16,805 nt of DNA from Frankiales bacterium (GTDB lineage: Bacteria; Actinomycetota; Actinomycetes; Mycobacteriales; SCTD01). The stretch is from positions 1 through 16,805 of the forward strand of contig JAODNF010000152.1 of NCBI GenBank assembly GCA_025464915.1, given 5' to 3'. Below, one piece after another: positions 7,091 through 14,319 of this stretch (positions are counted from its first letter, which is position 1; every line of letters begins with the position of its first letter). The notes under the pieces were generated by a model that was not told where the DNA came from, did not search any database, and saw only the letters and a program-made list of their open reading frames with translations. The position numbers and the translations under genes were made by a program.

Positions 7091-8050
7091 ATGACGCCGA
7101 TCAAGACGCCGATCGCGCAGCCCCTGCGGGGCCTGCTGGCCCTGGTGGCCGGTCTCATCAAGCTGAAGGTCATGCCGGGCCTCGAGCCGATGCTGGCGAA
7201 GTCGCAGGACGACCGCTGGGGCTCGGTGATCCCCGGCTTCCTGGTCCGCAAGGCGACCATGCCGATGGACACCGAGGACCACCTGGTCGAGGGCCGGAAC
7301 GGCGACAGGATCCCGGTCCGCGTCTACAAGCGCCCGAACACCCCCGACGGCGCGCCCGGCTACTTCTTCATCCACGGCGGCGGCTTCATCGATGGCGGCG
7401 TCGCGCACTGCGACCACGTCTGCCGCGAGATCGCCGTCCGCAGCGGCTTCGTCGTCGTCGGCGTCTCCTACCGGCTCGCCCCGCAGCACCCGTTCCCCGC
7501 CGGCATCGAGGACGTCCAGGACGTCTTCACCTGGATGGCGAAGGAGCGACCCGGCGGCCTCGACCCGGAGCGCCTCGCCGTCGCCGGCGAGAGCGCCGGC
7601 GGCAACTTCGCGACCGCCCTCGCCGTCTGGGCCCGCGACTCCAACGGTCCGCGGATCGCCCACCACGCCCCGGTCTATCCCCTCACCGACTTCACCCTGA
7701 GCCGGATCGACTGGTCCGAGGGCAACACGGGCAACCCGGGCGTCACCCAGCAGATCGCCGAGGTCGTCCGCGAGAAGTACCTGCCGAACAAGGACTTCGA
7801 CAACCCCGGCGCCAGCGTCCTGTTCGCCGACCACGCCGGCCTCCCGCCGGCCCTGGTCGTCACGTGTGGCCACGACATCCTGCGCAACGAGGGCGTCGCC
7901 CTCGCCGAGGCCTACGAGCAGGCCGGTGTGGCCACCAAGCACGTCCACATGCCCGACCAGCCGCACGGCTACCTGCTCATGACGAAGATGTCCAAGCGGG
8001 CCGACGAGACCATCGACCTGCTCGTCGCCGAGGCCCTCAAGCACCTGTAG
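7091..8050 (+). CDS. Alpha/beta hydrolase, hormone-sensitive-lipase (HSL) family esterase
   Basis: A 319-residue hydrolase of the HSL/acetyl-esterase group, probably cytoplasmic or membrane-associated. The oxyanion-hole motif is FIHGGGF (93-99), the nucleophile elbow is GESAGG with Ser168, the acid is Asp262 in CGHDILRNEG and the base is His292 in PHGY. VSYRLAPQHPFPAGIED (125-141) is also diagnostic of this family. Such enzymes cleave short to medium acyl esters; the substrate cannot be read from the sequence. The N-terminus (PLRGLLALVAGLIKL) is a moderately hydrophobic helix, perhaps a membrane-contact segment. The ATG at 7091 is chosen because it follows a GGGGG tract by 9 nt and because residues encoded upstream are unlike the family. 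It appears monocistronic, and the tRNA-Ala gene follows it. Confidence 0.9.
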   Translation: MTPIKTPIAQPLRGLLALVAGLIKLKVMPGLEPMLAKSQDDRWGSVIPGFLVRKATMPMDTEDHLVEGRNGDRIPVRVYKRPNTPDGAPGYFFIHGGGFIDGGVAHCDHVCREIAVRSGFVVVGVSYRLAPQHPFPAGIEDVQDVFTWMAKERPGGLDPERLAVAGESAGGNFATALAVWARDSNGPRIAHHAPVYPLTDFTLSRIDWSEGNTGNPGVTQQIAEVVREKYLPNKDFDNPGASVLFADHAGLPPALVVTCGHDILRNEGVALAEAYEQAGVATKHVHMPDQPHGYLLMTKMSKRADETIDLLVAEALKHL

Positions 8051-8103
8051 CGCCCTCGGACGACGCTCCGCGCGCGCTTCTAGTAGTGTGTTCCGAGCAC
8101 CAC

Positions 8104-8176
8104 GGGGCTGTGGCGCAGCTGGTAGCGCACCACACTGGCAGTGTGGGGGTCAGGGGTTCGAGTCCCCTCAGCTCCA
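8104..8176 (+). tRNA. tRNA-Ala (anticodon GGC)
   Basis: A complete 73-nt cloverleaf: acceptor GGGGCTG pairing with CAGCTCC, D stem GCGC/GCGC, anticodon stem CCACA/TGTGG around the loop CTGGCAG (anticodon GGC at 8137-8139, reading GCC alanine codons), variable loop GGGTC, and T arm AGGGG-TTCGAGT-CCCCT. The discriminator base is A at 8176. The genomic sequence continues CCC, so the CCA end is not fully encoded. A TAGTGT at 8084-8089 may be its -10 box. The 3' half from the anticodon loop onward is the left attachment repeat of the island that follows. Confidence 0.96.
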
Positions 8177-8190
8177 CCCTTGTGACCTGG
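8135..8190 (+). repeat. attL: left copy of the tRNA-Ala attachment repeat
   Basis: These 56 nt run from the first base of the anticodon loop to just past the tRNA 3' end. They recur at 14234-14292 with only two substitutions and one insertion of three G. Similarity stops abruptly on the 5' side at the anticodon loop, the usual crossover place for tyrosine integrases that use tRNA genes. This copy keeps the tRNA intact. Confidence 0.88.
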
Positions 8191-8218
8191 ACTTTTAGAC
8201 ATAAGTCTAGAGGTCCAG
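8187..8218 (+). terminator. Hairpin terminator after tRNA-Ala
   Basis: CTGGACTTTTAGAC (8187-8200) pairs along all 14 bases, with two G-T wobbles, to GTCTAGAGGTCCAG (8205-8218) across an ATAA loop. It lies 11 nt after the mature tRNA end. Only a short T-rich stretch (TCTTTCC) follows, as is common for actinobacterial terminators. Confidence 0.7.
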
Positions 8219-8739
8219 CGTCTTTCCTGGGGTCTTCGTGCCCGCTATGTGCCCGCTGGATCGGGCACGCCACGGGCACGACACGCCGTCGGACCGGGGC
8301 GGAGGCCCCGATCTGAGCGTTGCCGCCACCGCTGACTCCCACATAGAGCGGCCGGGAGTCTCGCAGGTCGAGGCTGTGACGAACCGTCACCTCTTTGGTG
8401 GGCATTGCGCGTCAGGCCACTGCTGCATCGGGCACGGAGCGGGCACGTGATTCGTCCTGGCAGGCGCGTGTGCCACGGCGCCGAGCGTGATCGCCTCCTC
8501 ATAAGCAATGAGGGTGTGACCGCAGCATCGCGACGGCGGCGGGTGTTGGGTATGGCTCGGGCGATGTCTTCAGGAGCCCGCCACAACAGAGTGGCCTTGG
8601 CACGTGGCGACTCCGTTTGGTGGCTGGTTGAGCTTGACGACGACGCGTCCGGTTCCGCCGGTCTCAGTCTGTGCTTGCTTCTGTCGCATCTGATCGGCTA
8701 AGAGGTTCGTCTTGTACCCGCTCTTCCAGCGTGAGCGAT
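8219..8739. other. Gene-free left arm of the island with paired GTGCCCG sites
   Basis: No convincing coding frame is present in these 521 nt. They hold three pairs of the heptamer GTGCCCG, each pair in direct repeat 11 bp apart: forward at 8238 and 8249, reverse complement at 8262 and 8273, and reverse complement at 8429 and 8440. This is the arrangement expected of integrase arm-type binding sites beside attL. The remainder (about 8450-8739) shows nothing I recognise and ends at the stop of the minus-strand HEPN gene. Confidence 0.55.
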
Positions 8740-10275
8740 TCAGGGGGGTCGGGGTCCGCTGATCTCGGTGCCGGGCATCAGGTGATGCTCGGGGACCCAA
8801 GGTCCGCTGTCGCTTCCCGCATGCTCGGCGTCCACGACGATGGCGTGCCGCTGTGCTCCGCTGGCCGCGCTCAGGGCCGCTGGCAGCGTGTTGAGCGAGT
8901 GTCGCTGCTCTTCGGTCAGCGGGGGCTCGGGTACGCGCTGGGCGGCGTAGGCGTCGCGGTCGTGGATGATCCAGTCGTTGATGGTGCTGCCGTCGGCGAT
9001 GGCGTACAGCCAGGAACGTGCCGTAGCCGGCGCCGGAGGGGTCGGCCAGCCGGATCGTGCGTCGACGGCTCGTCGTACGACTGCGCTGAACCGTCGGGCA
9101 TGCTCGCCGAGGCGCGCCTTGATTGCGGTGTCGTGCGCTGTCCGGACGCGTGTGGACATGCAGCCGCGCGCTTCGAGCTCTCTGGTTCCGATGAAGACGA
9201 TGGCGGTCAGGGGATATCGGGCGCAGATGTCGAGGTGGCTGAGTCGTTCGCTGAAGTAGCCGGTGAGGTCGGCGAGGCCAGCGAGGGCTGCGGCGGCTTC
9301 GTGCCGGGTTGGTTCGTACCCCGAGTGAACGACACGGTTGCGGAGGCGGGCGACGTCATCGCGCCACGCCAGCAGTGGCGGGTGCGTGTTCAGGTCCCAG
9401 CACCCTCCGAGAAGGGGTGCGAACCAGTTGCCAATGCGGGGGAGTACTTCCCTGCGGTTCTGCAGTTCGGTGGCGACGTCATCGTGGTCGTCTCCAGCTT
9501 CCCAACTCAGGTGGACATACAGCTCTTCGATGAGGCGTTCGCTGGCGGCGGCTGCCATCACAAGGGTGATGCGATGGTCGCCGCCGCGCCGGAGACTGAT
9601 GATGGCTTCGCGTCGGAGCTCTTCGAAGGCTGAAAACGTTGTGTGTTCACCTGCTGCGAGGCGGTGCTCGATCCCGTCGAGGGCTGCGGTCTCGATCGTG
9701 ATCGCTGGGGCCAGGTGTCGCGGGTGGCGTTCTTGCACCCAGAGACCGAGGCCGTCTGGGGGCAGGTACTCGCCGTTGCGCAGGGTGCCGTTCGCGATAA
9801 CAAGGATCGGCGGGAGCTTCTCCCAGGTGCTGATCATGGCGGTCACCCCGCTGCTGCTGTGGAGGGCCCGTTGCCAGCGACGTAGGGCATGCAGGCCTTC
9901 GTCGAGGAGTCTTTCGAGATCTTGCTCGCCACGGATGTCGCGGGCGGAGGCGATCTCGACGACGCTAAGGCTGCGGGTCTGGTGCTCCGCGGCCGGTGTG
10001 GGTTCTTGTCCGATGGCGCGGGCGGCAGCCGGGTAGGTCTCGCCGAGAAAGTCGACGTCGCTGATCCTGCCCGCCCAGAATCGGAGGATGAGCCTGCACT
10101 CGCTGAGGCATGAAGCGGGAAGCGTCCCTGCGTGGCTGTCAGTTAGCCAGGTGTCGCTCTCGTACCGGGTCGGGTCGTCTCGCAGCTCGACGACGTAGCC
10201 GTCAGGTAGGTCAAGGGCGTCTTCGAGGGGGATGAACACGTGCGTCACCTGCTGCTCGTGCGGGGCTGTCGTCAC
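8740..10275 (-). CDS. HEPN-motif protein, 511 aa (hepn1), candidate RNase effector
   Basis: A long island protein with no signal peptide or membrane helix. The recognisable feature is a HEPN-type RNxxxH motif, LRNRVVHSG (R312, N313, H317 counted from the chosen start), preceded by a helix GGDHRITLVMAAAASERL (231-248). In HEPN domains this pair of helices forms the metal-independent RNase site of many toxins and abortive-infection proteins. Residues 1-110 and 360-511 match nothing I know. GTG at 10275 is preferred because GGAG lies 9 nt upstream; starting at the upstream in-frame ATG (10371) would add 32 residues with no ribosome-binding site. The protein resembles the frameshifted gene at 11848-13135 across the HEPN core. 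RNase activity and a defence role are inferred from the motif and the island setting. Confidence 0.75.
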   Translation of the reverse strand: MTTAPHEQQVTHVFIPLEDALDLPDGYVVELRDDPTRYESDTWLTDSHAGTLPASCLSECRLILRFWAGRISDVDFLGETYPAAARAIGQEPTPAAEHQTRSLSVVEIASARDIRGEQDLERLLDEGLHALRRWQRALHSSSGVTAMISTWEKLPPILVIANGTLRNGEYLPPDGLGLWVQERHPRHLAPAITIETAALDGIEHRLAAGEHTTFSAFEELRREAIISLRRGGDHRITLVMAAAASERLIEELYVHLSWEAGDDHDDVATELQNRREVLPRIGNWFAPLLGGCWDLNTHPPLLAWRDDVARLRNRVVHSGYEPTRHEAAAALAGLADLTGYFSERLSHLDICARYPLTAIVFIGTRELEARGCMSTRVRTAHDTAIKARLGEHARRFSAVVRRAVDARSGWPTPPAPATARSWLYAIADGSTINDWIIHDRDAYAAQRVPEPPLTEEQRHSLNTLPAALSAASGAQRHAIVVDAEHAGSDSGPWVPEHHLMPGTEISGPRPP

Positions 10276-10661
10276 GTGCTGCTTCTCCGTCTGGGTCTTC
10301 GGCACTCGCGTCCTGGTCGTCGACGGTAGGTGATGTCTCTGACCGACACGTCCGTCCCGAGCTCTCCTCACCCGGGGCGACCACGCCCAGGTGTCGAGCG
10401 TGCGTCAGAGCGGACCCTTGGCATCACCAGCCAGCGTCGCTTCCCCGAATCGGGACAGGATGCGCTGCCGGATCTTCAACGCGAGTTTGAGACCCGTTGC
10501 TGGTCGGGTGACGTGCGGCTCGAAGGTTGCCCTGCAGACGTGGGCCGGACACGCGACAGCATTTGGGAGCTTGCCACGGACGTTCCTGACCTGGCTTCGC
10601 GGCTAGCGCTGCCGAACCGTCCGTTCGCACAACGCGGCAGCAGTGCTGGCAGGCTTGCCGC
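10276..10661. other. Divergent intergenic region between hepn1 and the 332-aa gene
   Basis: These 386 nt separate two divergent genes and should hold both promoters, but I see no clear -35/-10 pair. Short frames are open on both strands between about 10390 and 10660. None has a ribosome-binding site or a recognisable motif, and open frames of this size are expected by chance at this GC content. I do not call a gene here. Confidence 0.5.
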
Positions 10662-11660
10662 ATGGCTATGCACGAGTTGACCGTGGCGGTGTTCGGACGC
10701 CACTTCTCCTACTACCTGGCGCCAGGACCGGTGAGTCCTGCGGGGGTGCCATATACGGAACGCCCGCAGGTACGTGTCACTGCTGAGTCCCACGAAGCGC
10801 TGGCAGACGTCCTCAACCGAGCCGCCGAAAACTTGGGCTACATGATTCGTGAGCCGGCGGCTGACGAGGAGTCCCAGGACTGGCCGAAGCGACCCGTGGA
10901 CGCGATCAACTTCGTTGACTTCTATGACGGTACTGATGTGGCCACCCCATGGACACACCTGACGGTGGTCGACGATCAGGGTCGGGCGGTGTGGGGGCAA
11001 CGCTGGCAACGCGTGACCATTGCCCAACTCTTGGAATCGTCATCGGCCGGGCTCATTGACGGAGACGTCCTGCGTCCGTACTTCATGCCGCAGGAATCGG
11101 CGGGGGACTTTGGCGGTATCGACTGGGCGGCTGTCCTCGACGTTATCGAGCAGGTTCCCGACTGGCTGAAGGCGCTGTCTGACTACACCGGAGAAGCTAC
11201 GACGCTGGGCGGTCTTGTTCTTGGGGGTCGCTTGGTATTCAAGAAGCGATACAAGGAATGGCGCCTGCGGCGTGGCGGCCCACTTGACGTGGCCGAGCTC
11301 GCCAAGACGAAGGCGCGAAAGCCAGCAGAGGTGGCGAGGCTTCTCGGAATCGAGCAGGACGAGGCCGAGGCGATCATGAAACTGGTGGGCAGGCGGTCCG
11401 AGCCCGGTGCTGCGTGGGCCGAGGACATGACGGACGACCTCGGACAAGCCGTGTGGACTGTCCTTGAGGCTGCCCTCCGATCGGGTCTTACGGACCCGCG
11501 GCTGTACCCAAGGGAGCTGCTCTACGAAGCAGCTCAAGACGCGCTTCGCTATGTGTTGGAAGGCGGCCGACACCCCGTCGAGATCCAGGCCATCTTTGGC
11601 CGACGCCTAAATCCCAACTGGGATGAGATCAACGCCCATCTGTGGAAGCCGCCGGAGTGA
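10662..11660 (+). CDS. Uncharacterised 332-aa island protein
   Basis: I do not recognise this family. The N-terminal 130 residues alternate short strands and a helix (ELTVAVFGRHFSYYL, VRVTAESHEALADVLNRAA, THLTVVDDQGRAVWGQRW), followed by VTIAQLLESSSAGLIDGDVL. A glycine-rich, mildly hydrophobic stretch TTLGGLVLGGRLVF (about 186-199) is followed by a basic KKRYKEWRLRRGG. A helix-turn-helix-like KPAEVARLLGIEQDEAEAIM comes next, then an acidic helical C-terminus. No catalytic signature or signal peptide is visible. Codon use is less GC-biased than in the flanking core genes, consistent with transfer. The start may be ATG 10662 or ATG 10668; a weak GGCAGG lies upstream. It sits between the two HEPN-motif genes, divergent from the first and in line with the second, so it could serve as a partner, sensor or immunity protein; this is speculation from position. 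Confidence 0.75.
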   Translation: MAMHELTVAVFGRHFSYYLAPGPVSPAGVPYTERPQVRVTAESHEALADVLNRAAENLGYMIREPAADEESQDWPKRPVDAINFVDFYDGTDVATPWTHLTVVDDQGRAVWGQRWQRVTIAQLLESSSAGLIDGDVLRPYFMPQESAGDFGGIDWAAVLDVIEQVPDWLKALSDYTGEATTLGGLVLGGRLVFKKRYKEWRLRRGGPLDVAELAKTKARKPAEVARLLGIEQDEAEAIMKLVGRRSEPGAAWAEDMTDDLGQAVWTVLEAALRSGLTDPRLYPRELLYEAAQDALRYVLEGGRHPVEIQAIFGRRLNPNWDEINAHLWKPPE

Positions 11661-11847
11661 ATCGAGGGGCTGCCTGCAGTTAACTACGGCTTGCGTGCGA
11701 TGAGGACGAACTCGGCTCCCGGTCGATCTGGAGGGTCGTGGACGTCCTGCAGCTCAAGGCTAACGGCACGCGCCCCGGTGCAGGCCTGTAGCCCTGTACC
11801 GGGATATCACTTTCCCCGAGCCCCCTCGTGGGCAACAGGTCTTCGAT

Positions 11848-13135
11848 GTGAATGGCAAGAAGCCCAAGAAGGCCCGGAGAGTGGCGCCGCAGGTGCGCCC
11901 GGCAGAGGCGACCGTCGAGTTGCCGGGGCCGATGTTGCCAGGCATGCAGTACGCGCTGCTTCGAGGGGTCCTGGACCCGGCATACCCACAAATCGCGTTC
12001 GTCGTCGAGCTCCCGTTCCACCTAGAGCAGATACTGGACGGGCGACTTGGCATTGGGGTGCCCCTTAGGGACATCCGTGCCGGCGAGCCCGAGGACACCC
12101 GCGTCAGCCTCCGCATCGGACAGGTCGCGCAGGATCAGCGCGCGAGTACAGCGACGTTCCACTACCTGCGGTCCCTGCCCGACCGGACCGACCCGGACAA
12201 GCGTCCGCTACCGCCACCGAGCGCCCGCAAGACGACCGGTCGTGGAGCTCATCACGCCGAACGTCCTCCCGGACGCGAAGCCGGACACCACCCCCACCGA
12301 AATGGCCGTGCGGTTGTTCGAACGCTGCCTGATGGCGCTGAACCGCTTCCTCGGCGCATACATCGTCGCCACGCAGGACCACGCTGTGCGTCAGGTGTCG
12401 CCCGAAGCGCTCGGGCAGTACGTCCTCGTCGAGCTCCGCGACGCTGACAGCGGGCCACTTGGATTCTCCGGAATCCTGACGTTGCCGCGAGCGACCCTGC
12501 CCGAGAGCTTCAGCAAGGTCGGACACGACGACATGGTCGTCCGACTGAACGTCGGGATGCGTCACGAGGGCGCGGCGCACCCGATGGACACAGTGGTCCT
12601 CTGGCAGATGCGCGCCCTGCACTACTCGGAGATCACCGGCGACTACGAAGTCGCGCTGATGTCACTGAATACGTCCGCCGAGGTTCTGCTCGACGCGCTG
12701 TGGGCGACGCATCGGGTCGATGAAGGCCGCGACAGCAGCCTGTACGACAGTCGGCCACAGTTCACGAAGACGCTGTCCGTCGTCGCGAAGGAGCTGGGCG
12801 TTCCGTGGACGAAGGATGATCCGGACAGTGCTTGGGCGGTGTACTTCAGGGACTGCTACGAGCTCCGCAACGACACGGCCCACGAAGGCAGGCATGTCAC
12901 CTCCGAGCAGCTCGACGCCGCGATCGCTGCCTACGACGGCCTCCGTCGGGCGGTGGAGGAGCTGACGGTCGCGACCGCCGAGTCCTACCCACGTACCGCC
13001 ATCCTGGTCCACAGCCACGTCGGCCTCCAGGAGGCAGGGGCGCTCACGGGCAGAGTCGAGCAGGAGCTCAAGGCGATTCAGGAAGAGCAGGTCGTCGCGT
13101 TCTGGCTGCCTCACGACCTGCGCGTCCCCGACTGA
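11848..13135 (+). pseudogene. HEPN-motif protein, frameshifted (hepn2)
   Basis: Two adjacent frames form one protein. The first runs from GTG 11848 to about 12237 (130 codons) and includes PLRDIRAGEPEDTRVSLRI. The second continues from about 12239 to the stop at 13133-13135 (298 codons) and includes VVELITPNVLPDAKPD, VRLFERCLMALNRFLGAY and LRNDTAHEG. Skipping one base in ACC-G-GTC near 12238 joins them smoothly into about 428 residues. The HEPN motif RNxxxH is R340-N341 and H345 of the rejoined protein, preceded by the helix GDYEVALMSLNTSAEVLLDA. The same elements appear in hepn1. The frame is also open upstream of 11848 back to a stop at 11761, so the N-terminus is uncertain. It may be a true pseudogene, a programmed +1 shift or a sequencing error. 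An alternative is that a shorter protein starts at GTG 12242 or ATG 12302, which would keep the HEPN core. Confidence 0.72.
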
Positions 13136-13399
13136 TCGGACGGACCAAACTGTCGTAACGCGATTGCCCTGCCCAGGTTCCCAGCGATCTGTCGCTGCAC
13201 GAGCTCGCGCCGTACGGTTGCGTGATCGACGTTGAGGCCGCGAACTGGAACATTCCTCGGGCACGCGCGTTTCCTGCAGGCATGCTCGAGCCGGAAGACG
13301 TCTAGCGCGAACGTCTCCGTGATGGCCGGGATGGCCTGAGCGTCATGGCGGAATCCACAGAGGAATCTCATGAGGGCGCCTGGGGGCCACGAACCGCCG

Positions 13400-13414
13400 T
13401 ACAGTTGAGACATG
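13400..13414 (+). promoter_or_regulatory. Leaderless -10 element of the antitoxin gene
   Basis: TACAGT (13400-13405) fits TANNNT and lies 6 nt before the ATG at 13412. No Shine-Dalgarno sequence is present, so leaderless transcription of the toxin-antitoxin operon is likely. No -35 box is evident. Confidence 0.45.
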
Positions 13415-13657
13415 TCGCTGAGCGAGGCGGAGTTCTTCGAGGCGGGGATGTCCCTGCCCCCTGACGTGCGCAAGCATGTCGCGCTTCGCCTGCTGCAGTC
13501 GGTTGACCCGGACGAAGCTTTCGAGCTCGGCACCGACTCCTGGCTGCGCACCGAGGTTGCGGCCGCGTACGACGAGCTCCAGACCGATCCCTCTAGTGCC
13601 TTGCCGAGTGACGACGTGTGGGCACGGCTGGAGAGCAAGTGGGCCGCCCGTCATTGA
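13412..13657 (+). CDS. Antitoxin, putative addiction module component family
   Basis: An 81-residue acidic protein resembling the TIGR02574-type addiction-module antidotes: MSLSEAEFFEAGMSLPPDVR, then the helix KHVALRLLQSVDPDE and a C-terminal segment with SDDVWARLESKW. These small antitoxins wrap the partner toxin with their C-terminus and neutralise it; the N-terminus often mediates dimer formation and operon control. The gene lies immediately before a ParE/RelE-type toxin and overlaps it, which is the usual antitoxin-first order and supports the call. The start is ATG 13412, with a -10 element placed for leaderless expression, which would keep antitoxin synthesis tied directly to transcription. 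Confidence 0.82.
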   Translation: MSLSEAEFFEAGMSLPPDVRKHVALRLLQSVDPDEAFELGTDSWLRTEVAAAYDELQTDPSSALPSDDVWARLESKWAARH

Positions 13658-13986
13658 CGGGCAGGTTCATCTACAGCCCCCGCGCCGAGCGCCAGCTCAA
13701 CGAGATCAACGATTGGATCACCAGGTCGGCATCCGCCGACGTCGCCAAACGCTTCCTGACCGCGGTTCGCGCTCACATCGAGTCCCTTCCGACCTTCCCG
13801 TTGGCCGGCCGAGCCCATGGCGACATCCGCGCCGGCCTCCGGACCACCTCGTTCAAGAAGCGCACTGTCATCGCCTATGTCGTGGACGAGGACTCTGACG
13901 GCCGAGTCATCACGGTCTTGGGCGTCTTCCACGGTGGCCAGGACTGGATGCGCGCGTTGAGCGCAGGCGAGGACCCGGCTCCGTGA
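13639..13986 (+). CDS. ParE/RelE-superfamily toxin
   Basis: A 115-residue protein with the ParE/RelE fold signature: FIYSPRAERQLNEINDWI, the helix KRFLTAVRAHIESLPTFPLA, a basic strand LRTTSFKKRTVIAYVV and the C-terminal VLGVFHGGQDW, typical of ParE-like toxins. ParE members poison DNA gyrase and RelE members cut mRNA on the ribosome; the target cannot be decided from sequence. GTG 13639 is chosen because GGAGAG lies at 13630-13635. It overlaps the antitoxin gene by 19 nt, giving translational coupling. A TTG at 13654, overlapping the antitoxin stop, would give 110 residues and is also possible. Located just inside the right end of the island, the pair probably stabilises it. Confidence 0.85.
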   Translation: MGRPSLTGRFIYSPRAERQLNEINDWITRSASADVAKRFLTAVRAHIESLPTFPLAGRAHGDIRAGLRTTSFKKRTVIAYVVDEDSDGRVITVLGVFHGGQDWMRALSAGEDPAP

Positions 13987-14233
13987 TGCCTGCTCATGCC
14001 CCTCGCGTGCCCGATCAGGACCAACCTTGACCACTCTCCGCAGTTCCAGACCGACTCATGCTGCGTTCCTGGTTTCCTGACAGCCTCATTGATAGGCAGG
14101 TGCGCGCGGTCTCGCGGTCGTGCCCGCTACGTGCCCGATCGGAACCGATCTGCACCGCTCGAGACGAGCTCCAACTACTCTAGACAGCCTGAGAAATAGG
14201 GGATCTCGCGAAATCACGCGGTGACCGTCCTGC

Positions 14234-14292
14234 CTGGCAGTGTGGGGGTCAGGGGGGGTTCGAGTCCGCTCAGCTCCACCCTTCTGACCTGG
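14234..14292 (+). repeat. attR: right copy of the tRNA-Ala 3' half
   Basis: This is a direct repeat of 8135-8190, starting exactly at the anticodon-loop base and extending past the tRNA end. Differences are three inserted G in the T-stem run, one C to G change in the T stem and one G to C change after the tRNA. The insertion and T-stem change would disrupt the T arm, and the 5' half is missing, so it is not a functional tRNA. The decay suggests an old insertion. Confidence 0.88.
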
Positions 14293-14319
14293 GACGATGA
14301 CGAAGAGTCATGGTCCCAG
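14289..14319 (+). terminator. Terminator-like hairpin after the attR copy
   Basis: CTGGGAC (14289-14295) pairs with GTCCCAG (14313-14319), and inside it ATGAC pairs with GTCAT around a GAAGA loop, with one G-G mismatch. It occupies the same place relative to the attR copy as the tRNA terminator does at 8187-8218, but the stem sequence differs apart from the first bases. It may be the original terminator of the tRNA gene. Confidence 0.55.

Larger units (their letters stand above)
8135..14292. mobile_element. Genomic island integrated in the 3' end of tRNA-Ala(GGC)
   Basis: About 6.1 kb lie between two direct copies of the tRNA 3' half. The content contrasts with the flanks: genes are spaced loosely, point both ways, are less GC-rich and less codon-biased, include one frameshifted gene, and match no housekeeping family. 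Cargo in order: HEPN-motif protein (minus), unknown 332-aa protein (plus), frameshifted HEPN-motif protein (plus), and an antitoxin-toxin pair (plus). Paired GTGCCCG repeats spaced 11 bp lie near both ends. No integrase, excisionase, relaxase or replication gene is seen, so the element is probably immobile on its own. Confidence 0.8.

Noticed and set aside
8037..8405. Minus-strand open frame of 122 codons ending past the tRNA gene
   Set aside because: Its C-terminal half (RGLEPLTPTLPVWCATSCATAP) is the antisense translation of the tRNA itself and its arm repeats; no ribosome-binding site is present.
8219..8450. CRISPR-like array of GTGCCCG repeats
   Set aside because: The repeats are 7-8 nt, change orientation, and have 11-bp rather than spacer-length intervals; they fit protein-binding sites instead.
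10330..10680. Overlapping short open frames on both strands between hepn1 and the 332-aa gene
   Set aside because: No ribosome-binding site, no family resemblance and mutual overlap; more likely intergenic DNA.
11691..12068. Plus-strand frame of 125 codons overlapping the start of hepn2
   Set aside because: Translation is Arg/Pro/Gly-rich shadow sequence; the hepn2 frame over the same bases reads like normal protein.
13111..13638. Minus-strand frame containing RGLNVDHATVRRELVQRQI, slightly like an IS6-type transposase
   Set aside because: The resemblance covers about ten residues, the surrounding sequence does not continue the transposase pattern, and no terminal inverted repeats are seen.
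14221..14292. Second tRNA-Ala gene
   Set aside because: The 5' half (acceptor and D arms) is absent and the T arm carries an insertion and a substitution, so only an attachment repeat remains.
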